Origin: Undaria pinnatifida
Taxonomy: Eukaryota > Sar > Phaeophyceae > Laminariales > Alariaceae
Direction: 5' to 3'
Length of the DNA stretch: 64,000 nt
Assembly: GCA_012845835.1 (NCBI GenBank)
Contig: JABAKD010000013.1
Span: 7,329,628-7,393,627, forward strand
A program made the translations under genes and the position numbers. Of this stretch, positions 33,052-43,300 are shown piece by piece; position 1 is the stretch's first letter; the number at the start of each line of letters is the position of its first letter. The notes under the pieces are model-generated. The model was not told the origin of the DNA and ran no database searches. It saw only the letters and a program-made list of their open reading frames with translations.

Positions 33052-34772
33052 GGGTGAGTCATGGAATTGTCTCGGTGGTCCTAATGGTTGTTATGACTGC
33101 ATTCAATGGACAAGTAACTTTTCAGAACTTCGATGGCATGCTGATTGCGTCTGCGTACCGCCTAGGAGAAGCCTCTGTTGGTACGGTGTTGGCTGCTCTC
33201 ACTCCCGCCAACCCCAAGCATGAAACTACGATGGATATCAACGATTTCCACAATATTTATGCACATTCGCACGAGGGTCTGCTTCGCGCTACTGCAAAGC
33301 GATTAGATACCAAGTTGGTTGGTGACATGCATGCTTGTTCAGGGTGTTCGATGTCGAAGGCTATTCGGAAAGGAATCGTTCGGGAAACTAAAACTCGATC
33401 GGATAAAAAGTTGGGCAGAGTTTTTGTTGACCTGGGAGGGAGGAAGGACATTGCGTCCCTAGGGGGAAAACATTACCCCATGATTGTGAAGGATGATTTC
33501 ACGAGACGTGCATGGCTGTATTTCCTGAAAAATAAATCAGACGCTGGCAGTGCTTTCCGGAGTTTTCTTGCGAGTGTGCGTGCTGATGGTGTCCCGTCAT
33601 TGGTTGAGATTGTTAGGTCTGACAATGGTGGGGAGTTTTTCGGGGGGGAGTTTGCATCTGTGTGCAACGAGCTTTTGATCAAACAAGAGTTCACACCGGC
33701 TTACAGTCCGCAATATAATGGTGTTGCAGAGCGTGGGCTGGGATTGATAGAGGAGGCCGCGATGGCGGCTCATATTCAAGCTAAAGTCCTGTTTGGGCAT
33801 GTACAGTTACCTAAGACTGATAAACTCTGGGCTGAGGCTATGCACTGAGCTTGCGAAGCGATGAACCACACTGCGTGTTCTGCTAACCCTGAATCCAAAT
33901 CGCCGTATGACATGTGGTATGGTGAACCTCGTCCCGCTAGACCGTATCCGTTTTTGAAGCCCGCCTACTGTAGGTGGCAGCGACTGTCAAAGCTGCTGCC
34001 GAAGGGTGAGAGTTGTTTCTATGTCGGTCCTTCGAGAGACCACCCGCGTGACTGTCATAGAGTACTTACGAGGGCTGGTACTATTCAAGAAACGAGGGAT
34101 GTGACGTGGGAGGTGCTGCCGTCACAGCTCCCTCCGCTGCAACCTTCTTTGCCGATAGAGGTAGCAGAGGAGGGAGGGGAGGATAGTGACGACGATGTTG
34201 AAACCGAGATATGGCCGCTTGTGGGAAGAGGAGTCGCTCACACACCTTTGAAACGTGATGCCGTGCCCTCTGGTGCGGGAGTCGAGGAGGTTGAGAGTGT
34301 TGGCGCAGGTAGTATAGGCCCGTCCTTTTTTGTTCCATCTTCCCCTGCTGAACCGTCTGCCCCCGTGAACATTTCTTCTGGTAGTGTAGCTCCTTCTGTG
34401 TCTTTGCCTGTGAATGACGGGGAGGGCCAGGGAGGGCAGGAACCAGGAGAGGTAGAGATGGGGGATCTGGGAGGGGATGATGAGGTAGAGTCGATGGGGC
34501 AGGGAGGGCATGATGATGAAGAGTCGATTGGGTCGGGAGGACTGGTAGAGGCGGAGGCATTCCCTCCAGCGGCTCGTCGTCCGCGGCATGTGGCCGAGCT
34601 TGCCGACTTTAATACTTCCGCGCGTGAAAATGATGAAGTGAGAGAAGGTAGGACTCGCGCGCAAACACGTGCAGTCAATCAGCAGAGTGTACCCCGGCCT
34701 CATGGCCACCCTAGGACCCATCTTCGCGACAGAGGTCGTGTACTCAATGTTGTCGGAGCAGAGAGCGGGTGA
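33048..34772 (+). pseudogene. copia integrase and acidic linker
   Basis: Integrase inserts the cDNA into the host chromosome. An HHCC zinc-binding segment spans about 33250-33350 (H and H in NIYAHSHEG, then CSGC). The catalytic triad is visible: Asp at 33429, Asp at 33621 in RSDNGGEF, and Glu at 33729 in NGVAERG. The last two are separated by 35 residues (DD35E). A TGA at 33846-33848 falls in a conserved AEAMH-x-AC segment, and the frame then continues unchanged. A long acidic Glu/Asp/Gly-rich linker follows and leads into reverse transcriptase after another frame change near 34700. Confidence 0.9.
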
Positions 34773-36360
34773 TGAGACGGAATTGCCGAAAGAACTGGTT
34801 CAGGATGTAGAATCGGAGCCTGGTAGTTATCAGGAAGCCCAGCGTTCGAAGTACGCTAAGATTTGGGAAGGAGCCAGGTCTGCCGAAATTGAAGGCTTGA
34901 TAAGAGCAGGAACGTTTACGTTGGCAGTAAAAGTCCCGATAGGCTGTAACGTGATTGATGCTAGATGGGTTTTCAAGTGGAAAGCAGACGAAACAGGAAA
35001 GATAGTGAAGGCCAAGGCTAGGCTTGTAGCGAAGGGCTTCAAGCAAAAGTATGGTGTGGATTATCTTGAGACATTCTTGCCTACCGCAAATGCTGCATCT
35101 TTACGATTGCTGATAGTGTTGGCGTGTTTGTACAATTTGGAATTACTCCACTGGGATATTGAGCAAGCATTTGTTCAGTCGGAATTGGATCACGAGGTGT
35201 TCATGAAGTTGCCTCCTGGCTGCGGGTCGATGTCAGGAAAGGTTGTCCGTTTGAACAAGAGTTTGTACGGATTGAAGCAGGCTTCTAGGACATTTTACAA
35301 GAGGCTGGTGTCGGAACTGAAGAGGATTGGTCTTGAGCAGTCAATGTCTGACCCCTGTGTCCTGCGTTTCATGATGGGAGACGAGGTATTGGGGATGGTC
35401 GCAATACACGTGGATGACATTCTGTATGCAGGAAGTAAGAGCCTTGCCAAGGTGGTTGTAGCAGCACTAGGTGACTCTCTTCCTACGAAGGACTTGGGGG
35501 AGGTCAAGTTCTTTCTAGGTTGTGAATATATTCGCGACCGTGAGGCTGGTACGATTGAGATCTCTCAGGAAAGTTATATCAGGAGTGTTCTCGAGAGATT
35601 CAATATATGTCGCACCAGCTCGATCCCTGCTTCCCTTGCCAATGATAACAGGTCCGTGATGGAGGATGAGGGGGCAGGAGATGTGCCGTTCCGAGAGGTG
35701 GTGGGGAGCCTGATGTGGATCGCCAGCCAGACAAGGCCCGATATCGCGAATGCTGTGCGGGCGGTGGCGAGGCACTCTCACGAACCAAAGAGGAGCCACT
35801 GGAAGGCAGCTAAGAAGATTCTCAATTATCTTCTGGAAACGGCGCATCTGACTTTGAAGTTCAAGCAGGATAGTTCGGTAGACGCAGGCACGTTGGTGTA
35901 TGTAGATGCTGACTTTGCAAGTAGGGCCACTGACCGTAGATCAGTTTCGGGTGCGATGGTTTTTGTGGCGGCGATGCTTGTAGTTTGGATTTCTAGGACG
36001 CAGAAATGCGTTTCACAGTCAACTTCACAAGCAGAGTATCTTGCGATGGGAGATGGTGTAAAGGAGGCTCTGTTTGTAAACGGAATGCTTCAGTTCCTGA
36101 GGCCTAGTGCGAAGCCTCGTAAGATAGATGTCCTTGAAGACAACGAAGGGGCGATTGCGCTCGCAGAGAACCCGCTGAGCTCGAGTAGGACTAAGCACAT
36201 CGATGTGAGGCACCACTTTCTTAGGAATCTGACCGAGGAGGGTGTGATCGAAGTCACCCACGTCCCCAGCGAGAAACAACACGCGGACATCCTCACGAAG
36301 GCGTTGCCGAGAGATCGTTTTGAAGTTCACCGCGACTTTGCACTTGGTATCAAGAAGTAG
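34669..36360 (+). pseudogene. copia reverse transcriptase and RNase H
   Basis: A 563-codon open frame carries the copia reverse transcriptase (NVIDARWVFKWKAD, KARLVAKGFKQKYG, LHWDIEQAFV, LNKSLYGLKQA) with catalytic HVDD at 35407-35418 in place of the common YVDD. RNase H follows (VYVDADFAS, SQAEYLAMG, EDNEGAIALAENP, TKHIDVRHHF, HADILTKALP). The domain is uninterrupted. It lacks its own upstream coding connection because of the frame change at its 5' side. Confidence 0.95.
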
Positions 36361-36435
36361 AAGTCTGAGTCGTTTTGTTTTTGTTTTTGTTTGATATGTA
36401 TTTGATCTGGTAGATACAACAGCCCCTAGGGAGGG

Positions 36436-36967
36436 TGTTCGTGATAGCGGCATGTATGTATCAACTGTACTGCGGTGAAACTCTGATTGGTTGGTTTGAA
36501 TAGCAGAACTGTTGATTGTATGTTGTTGTACCAGAATACTCTTCTTGTGGTGCTATGGTACTTCGGTAGATTGTACATGTGCACGAGTTATACATCGGAC
36601 CGTAGTGGTGTGTACGGTACGTTGGTATGTCGGTACGTTGGACACATTGACGAATAGGAACATTCCTGTAGTGTTGCTAACACGATATAGCTTGTCTCAA
36701 CGAACAGCCTAGCAATAAGTTACAGTTACATACGTTGTGTCACGGAGGTAAGTTACAGGGATCGTCTCGTGGTATCACCCACGAGCAGTCCCACGGGTAT
36801 GTACGAGCAGGCACTATGCGAGGAGGTTTAGGTATTCGACTACGAGCGGTTGTTACTGGGCTGTGGAGAGTTGGCCCACATGACCCACTCCACTTTCTGA
36901 CCTGTCTCTCCAGACATTGGTTTCTCTAATATAATACCTTTATCCAGAAGCCGCTGATTTACCAACA
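36436..36967 (+). repeat. 3' LTR of young copia element
   Basis: It is preceded by the purine tract AGGGAGGG. It differs from the 5' LTR at about eight positions, for example near 36546 and 36617. The right copy of the target duplication GATAA follows at 36968-36972. Confidence 0.95.
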
Positions 36968-37155
36968 GATAAGGCCTGTCTTTGCGATAGTGGAGCGTTT
37001 ACACACATGATGCCCGCAGCAGATTGCAAGACCTATTTCAGAGCATACATTATAAAATTGCGCATCACCGATGGCACAACCCACACCATCGAAGAGTATG
37101 GTTATATCAACTTTGTCTTTCGGCCCGTCAACCACTTGCACTATCTTCGTTTTTG
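36968..37155 (+). pseudogene. old copia protease fragment, resuming after the insertion
   Basis: The frame begins at the duplicated GATAA and reads a copia aspartic protease: CDSGAFTHM (catalytic Asp at 36986), then IKLRITDGTTHTIEEYGYIN. Joining it to the gag frame ending at 30550, with one GATAA removed, keeps the reading frame. It is therefore the other half of the element that was split. It breaks off into satellite DNA at about 37150, so integrase and reverse transcriptase of this element are missing. Confidence 0.85.
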
Positions 37156-38205
37156 GTGGAAGCTCGTGAAAGCTTCCATGGAAGCTTCCATCGCTCCCAT
37201 GGAAGCTTCCACGACTTCCACGGAAGCTTCCATCGCTTCCATGGAATTTCATGGAAGTGGTGGAAGCTTCCATGGAAGCGTGGAAGCTTCCATGGAAGCA
37301 ATGGAAGCAATGGAAGCCTTCATGGAAGCTTCCACGCTTCCATGCCGTAGAAGCATCCGTGAAAGTTATTTCCACGGAAGTTTTTCGTGGAAGCTTCCAC
37401 GGAAGCAACTTTCACGCAAGCTTCCATGAAAGCTTCCGCGGAAGCAACTTCCACGGAAGCAACCATGAACGTTTCCACGGAAGGTTCCACGGAAACAACT
37501 TCCGCGGAAACTTCCATGAAATCTTTCACGAAAGCTTCCACGGAAGCTTACATGAAAGCTTCCACGGAAGCTTCCACGGAAGCAACTTCCACGGAAGCTT
37601 CCATGAAAGATTCCACAAGAATTATTTCCACGGAAACTTTTATGAAAGCTTTCACGAAAGCTTTCGTGGAAGTAAATTGCTTCCACGGAAGCTTCCGTGG
37701 AAATGAATTTTTTTCAACGGAAGCTTTCATGGAAGTAGTTTGATTCCACGGAAGCTTTCGTGGAAGTAAATTTGCTTTCACGGAAGCTTCCTTGAAGGCT
37801 TTCGTGGCTTTTAAGAAAGCTCTAGTGGAACCAAATTTGCTTTCACGAAAGCTTTCACGGAAAATTTCAAGGAAGTAACTTTCCTTCCCTGGAAGCTTTC
37901 ACGGAAGCTTTCACGGACGTAAGTTTGCTTCCACCGGAGCTTTCAAGGAAGCTTTCACGGCCGCTTTCGTCGAAGTAAATTGCCTTCACCGAAGCTTTCG
38001 CGGAAGTAAATTTTCTTCCACGGAAGCTTCCGTGAAAGTAAAAGCTTTCGTGGAATTAAATTGATTTCACGAAAGCTTTCACGAAAGCTTTAACGAGAGT
38101 AAATTTGCTTCCACGGAAGCTTTCACGGAAGCTTTCACTGACGTGGAGTCGCTTCCACGGAAGCTTTCACGGAAGCTTTCACGGAAGCTTGCGTGGACGT
38201 GAGAA
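37156..38205. repeat. palindromic GAAGCTTCC satellite, block 1
   Basis: About 1.05 kb of irregular 12- and 15-base units are built from GGAAGCTTCC, CTTTCACGGAAG, GGAAGCAACTTCC and similar. The units are themselves near-palindromes, so both strands look alike. Because unit lengths are multiples of three, several frames on both strands remain open and predict repetitive peptides such as HGSFHGSF or MEASTEAS. I treat these as composition, not genes. Confidence 0.9.
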
Positions 38206-38404
38206 AAACTTTCACGGACATTAGAGTGTTTGCGAAAATACGTTTTTTAAAAATTACTTGCCTTCCGCTAAAAAAAGTAAGTTGCCTTCCCACCGAGTTT
38301 TTGGTGTGTTTGCGCTAGCGGTAAACAAAATCCTGCAGGCGACGCCTCCGAAATTTAGAAGGGAACCGGGGATGTGCGCGATTGTAATATACGTACGAGT
38401 ACAT

Positions 38405-38740
38405 ACAGCAGCAGCAGTACGAGTACTCGTAGTATTATACGATATACGAGTACTCGCTGTACGTACCACAGTCTCGAGCCTCTCGTTCCAGGTGCAGCAT
38501 ACCTGGTACACGGTATAATACATGCAAGCACCCAACAGACTACAAATCAGAGGTATGGGGGTCTGTCTATACGTACAGCAGCAGCAGTACGAGTTACTGC
38601 TGTATAGTACTATACGATACGAGTACTCGTTGTACGTACTCCAGTCTCGAGCCTCTCGTTTCAGGTGCAGCAGTACCTGGAACACGGTACATGCAAGCAC
38701 CCAACATACTACAAATCAGAGGTATGGCGGTCTGTCTCGC
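38405..38740 (+). repeat. 170-bp tandem duplication rich in GTAC palindromes
   Basis: Units start at 38405 and 38575, each with ACAGCAGCAGCAGTACGAGT. Each then carries CAGTCTCGAGCCTCTCGTT, CAGGTGCAGCA and ACTACAAATCAGAGGTATGG. Confidence 0.8.
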
Positions 38741-39519
38741 GCGTAAAAACTCTTTGTGAGCAGGGACTACTTCATTACACGTGCTACAAGCAGAGCAACG
38801 CCTTCCTCATGCGACGGAAGGGAAGGCGAAGCGCAGTTTCCCCATGGAACGTGGACCTGTTATTGCGAAGCACCACCCTGCGAAGAATCCGCAGTGCACG
38901 CAGCGGTTTAGGGCAGAGGAGTTTCCGCTCCTTTGCCCTAAACCGAAAGTCATGCCACGCTTCAGTCGCAGTGATGTTGGAGAAGCGCGGTGGCTGCTGT
39001 CGCACAGATGGACCAATACGAGTCCTATCTTGCCAGATGCGGCACACGATAGCCGCAATCAAGGCGCGTGGTGTCGCTCTCTGCGTTGAGGCTCCTCTCC
39101 GCGTGCGTTCGACTCCGCCAGCATCGAGAAGTTCACCACAGCTTGCAGCAAGCGCTGAACCCTTGGTCACGGACGCAGAGGGCAGCAACAGACGGTTCAT
39201 CACCGACCTGCTGCATATTTCTGATGTTACGCCTGCGCGTCGTGCTCAGGGTACTACCCTCTCCATCCTCCGTGCGTTCGTTGCTTGTGCTGCTGCTGTG
39301 CAAACAGCGGTGCTTGTCTTGTTTGTCCCGTGGTTGGGGCACTATTAGGCCCTTGCAGAGGCGTTCTGCCTCGGACAAATGCTCGGTGCGTTGTAGGCCA
39401 ATGAAACAGAGAGACAAAATTTACCGCAACTTTTGATCAAAACCTACCTTCGATGAAGTACATTTTTGCCTTTTTTTCAGAAATTTACCGCAAATATTGC
39501 CTTCGGGACAATTTTTGAA
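38741..39519. other. island sequence, no gene recognised
   Basis: A plus-strand frame (38665-39348) and a minus-strand frame (38784-39203) are both open here and neither is recognisable. The notable structure is the hairpin at 38904-38945. Confidence 0.3.
38904..38945. other. 18-bp hairpin with 6-base loop
   Basis: CGGTTTAGGGCAGAGGAG pairs with CTCCTTTGCCCTAAACCG around the loop TTTCCG. The one mismatch would be a G-U pair in RNA. Function is unknown. Confidence 0.7.
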
Positions 39520-39564
39520 CAAGTAAATTTCTAAAAACGTACTTTCGCAAACACACAATTTTCG

Positions 39565-39675
39565 TGAAAGAAAGTTACTGCCACGAAAGCTTCCGTGAAA
39601 GCTGCTGGGGAAGCAAATTTACTTCCACGAAAGCTTCCGTGAAAGCTTCCATGGAAGCTACTTCCACTGCTCCCA
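39565..39675. repeat. palindromic GAAGCTTCC satellite, block 2
   Basis: It is a short block of the same unit type (CACGAAAGCTTCCGTGAAAG). Isolated units continue to about 39770. Confidence 0.8.
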
Positions 39676-39959
39676 CAGAAAAAACAAGTGAACATTTGGT
39701 GGATTCGTCCAGGAAAGGGATGGAAGCTTCCACCATAACAGTAGTGCATGTGTACTTGCCCGAAAGCTTGGACTTCCACCACCGAAATGAACATGCGGGC
39801 GAGAGGTCCCGTAAAACGTATACCAGGTACATATGCGTTGCAAATCGCGGTTAATTAACTACGTAAGCACTGAGCAGTGAGAACTTGGCCAAGCTGGGAG
39901 GGTCCGACGTTTTATAATATACATGCTTACGCACGTGGCCTGGTCTGGAATCCACTTTT

Positions 39960-40353
39960 AACAGAGTTTTCAGAAAAATGGGAACGGAGCCTAAAATGAG
40001 AACCAAGCTTATCTCCAGAACCATGTGGTGTATCAGAGAACCGAAATGATCGTGCGAAACCCCTTGGCCAGCCCTGTAAGAGGAGCTCCTCAGAACGGTA
40101 ATGCTCCATCTCATGCCTCCGGGTGGGCGCAAAAAGCGATATACGCTGGCTCTATGGTGATTTCTCTAGATGCTGGCTACCGAGGCGATGCCGAGGACTT
40201 CCAGCCTGAGCGACAGCTCATTCGAAGGCTGCTGTACAGCCCCACAGGACTGTCATTTTTTTTTTTTTTAGTTTTACACAATTGGTTTGCTTTCTAAAAA
40301 AAAACGTCCGTTCTCATTTTAGGCTCCGTTCCCATTTTTCAGAAAACTCTGTT
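39960..40353. mobile_element. 394-bp element with 44-bp terminal inverted repeats
   Basis: The left arm 39960-40003 and the inverted right arm 40310-40353 agree at 43 of 44 positions: AACAGAGTTTTC(A/T)GAAAA, then ATGGGAACGGAGCCTAAAAT and GAGAAC. The interior encodes nothing recognisable. The T-rich flanks do not show a clear target duplication, so the superfamily is open. Confidence 0.85.
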
Positions 40354-40359
40354 TTTTCT

Positions 40360-43300
40360 CACTATGTTCGCAAGGATTCGTGTAAGCTGAGGTAAATAAG
40401 GAAATCGTGCCGGACGCCGCCAAAAAGACGTTTCAAATTAGTCACGCAGCTATCCCGTATGCTTTTACTGGCGGTGGTCGGCTTACGCCATGATGGAGGT
40501 GTCGCTCCTTAGAGTTGAGTGTAATTGGTGGCCGTCGATAAGTTCTTCGTTGGTCGTGGCGAAGCGCAGAAAAAGGCCGACCCCCGGCCCTCCCGACCGT
40601 GCGTGCTTTGTACCCTCCCGACCGTGCTTTCTTTGTACTATGTAATCCTTCAAATTCTATGGAGGCTTCCTACGCGGGAGAGCGCTAAAGGAAATCAATA
40701 ACATGCATCCATCGCGAGACAATACAACTTTACGAGCAAGCCCTTACTCACCGACTAGAAGCGGTGTGTGAGGCGGGGGAACAACGTCACCCCTTCCCAC
40801 CGTGCACGAGTCCGTACGCCCCCCCCCCCGACACCACAATACACCCACCACACAAAAACTAGAGCTGGTGCAGGTGCGGCCTGAAGACATCAACATCAGA
40901 CTACGTCATCCAGTTCCCAACGAAGAAGCAGCAGATTGCACGGGTTTAGTAGAGGCTACAGGTAGAGAGAGCCGACGCCATGACGCTAACCCTAGGGTCC
41001 ACGACATGCTTCATACCCGTAACTAATAACGCCGCACCGCAGCAGCCTAAGCAACGGCCACATCCGGCAGGGGAGAAGGAGAATGAGACAAATAACACAA
41101 AACCTAGGTTACGTATACCACCTTCGATATCTATCAGCAATACGGTGACGAAGTCAATGCATACGAATAACAGACGCCAGCCCAGAGTACGGGGTGAATA
41201 GGCATCAAAGCCTTTACGCCACCCGCAAGTTCCACCAGCCTTTTCTGTCCACAACTACCCATAGTCACACACCCCGTACTACTATGTACCCCGAAACGTC
41301 CTGAATCATTGTGGACGACTTCGCTACAAGGGAACTAACCAAGCCCCCCCCTCCCGCCCCAATCCACCTTCCCCGCCACACAAAGGTGTCGGCGACACGA
41401 GCGTGTTGGCGAACGAACAACACAATCGCAGCACCCACCGGTCATTTTCCACTCTTTGATAACGGGCAGCAAGAAGAGGACGGTACATATTCCAGAGAGA
41501 GCGACACGCTCATGAGTGATGGCTGGAGACCCACATCCCCCCACCCCCCAAACCCGCGTCCACCACAAACACCTGGCCGACGGCGGATAGACATAACGTT
41601 ATCAGCCGGTCATTCTCCACAACAGGTCATTTTTTTCGTTAATTTTCCCACGGCCCCACGTACGCGGACAGGACTACAGCTCCTCAAGCCAAAGATCCAA
41701 CAGCACGTGATGAAAGCAAGAGTTGCATCGTTTTTATCGACAACCCATCTTCGCCTCATCTGCCATGACCGCCGGCGTCTCGGCACGCACGGTTCCGGCG
41801 GCATTGCCCCCGCTGCTCGCGCGCTGCCCCCCACTGACCATGCCTGGTCCACATTCATTGACACCCGAGGCGGTCGCACGTGGCGCCGGAACATGGTATC
41901 TGTCATGGCCGATGAAAACACCGTGGCCGTTCTGATGACCACAGTAATATCCATCCATATCGTATCCAGCCTGGTTAAACCCCGTGTCGATTAAACCCGG
42001 CCCGGTTGAACCCCACACGTTTTCCAGGACCACAAGAACGAACCCTACCCCACCCCTCCACTCGCCAACACCCCCACCCCCCCCCCCTCCCCTCCCGCGA
42101 AGCCTTCGGCAAACCTAGAGTATCCGTGGGGGCCGTTCGCACCATTATTCCAAGCGTGACCTCTTGCACGTGCCACACCCAAAACTATGCAAAAAGAAAG
42201 ACGTGCATGCCAACGCGGATTAGTGGGCGACTACCAAGCGCGCCACGCTTTTCCACGAGTGGGTACAGATTGTTCCACCGTTCTCACCAACGGTGTGTAC
42301 AAAAGGGGAAGTCGACGTCCTTGTACCTCCCAGCCCTTGCCGTGGGCCTACTCGCGTCCAGACCCCCCAGTAATGGCTCCTAGGTTATAACCAGTAAGAA
42401 GACGTGTTGTGTACGCAAACATGAAAAGGTTGGAAAGGTAAAACCCGCGACAACGCGACGGGCCGGCTTCCCGACCCCACCCTCGTCTCTCCCCCACTGC
42501 GCTTTACCGGTGAATCAGATTCTGCGCACAGCATGAGGCGATGCATGGGGATTACTGCGCGGTGACGACTTCACCGCCCTGCGAACTCCCACACGAACCA
42601 AACAGGTTGACGTGTGCGACTCGCTCTTGGATGGAAGACCGGTGGAGGTATTACAACGGCACTTATCGGCTAAAGCAGCGGGCGATGGCTGCTGGAGAGC
42701 ATTTCGAGGTGGGCGTAGCATAATAGCACGGTCTAACCCTTCGGGCATTGGTCATAGCGAGATATTGGAGGCCATAATAAGTACCGCCGTTGCCGTCGAC
42801 GCCCCCGCCAATGAGTGGGTTCAGGAAAAAGAATTTGCTCGAAACCTGCACCATGAGGATAGCAGCAGGGCATGAGCCACGACATCGGCATCGTTGGCGC
42901 GGTATTCACCCAGCGCTAGGTTAGAGACGGCGAAGGCTAAAATAATATGCACCAGTTGCAGAGACGGAGGGGGGGGGAGGAATTTGCCGTTGACGTCAGT
43001 TCGTTAGCTCCAAGGGTTTTAATTTTGAAGTCATTGTATTACGTCTCCCAAGCACAGGGTAGAAGCAAGCCGAAAAGATGAGCTTGTGCGTGAGAGCGCA
43101 CAGCTGTCTACCAATGAAAACGACAGCGAAGTACTACTAGGTGCCCAATAACAGTCCAATAACCAGAACCGGCGCGAAACTGGTACGTAACTTTCACACC
43201 TAAAATCCCAAATAAACTACGCCTGGTCCAATCACTCCCACGTTTGCGAAGCCGTTTGCCATGAACGAAATACAAATACGGTTGTGAACACTAGCCTACA

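Larger units (their letters stand above)
30551..36967 (+). mobile_element. young Ty1/copia retrotransposon, complete but disabled
   Basis: This is a full-length element: two 532-bp LTRs starting TGTTCG and ending ACCAACA, a gag-pol region in copia order (gag, protease, integrase, reverse transcriptase, RNase H), a purine tract before the 3' LTR and a 5-bp target duplication. Integrase upstream of reverse transcriptase is the copia signature. I count about 8 differences between the LTRs (roughly 98.5% identity), implying a fairly recent insertion. The coding region has two in-frame TGA stops (32128, 33846) and two frame changes (about 33050, about 34700), so it cannot make a complete polyprotein. 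I could not assign the primer-binding site. Confidence 0.95.
38226..39555. repeat. 35-bp inverted arms around an island between satellite blocks
   Basis: The arm 38226-38260 and the inverted arm 39520-39555 match at about 31 of 35 positions (GTGTTTGCGAAA(A/G)TACGTTTTT..). Satellite lies outside both arms, so the whole looks like a 1.26-kb island between inverted satellite ends. Confidence 0.6.

Noticed and set aside
37007-37743. MEAST/FHGSF-type open frames
   Set aside because: Same satellite explanation. Only the first part, up to about 37150, is real transposon coding sequence.
38665-39348. 227-codon open frame
   Set aside because: It begins in the 170-bp tandem repeat, crosses a hairpin, and is matched by an equally open minus-strand frame.
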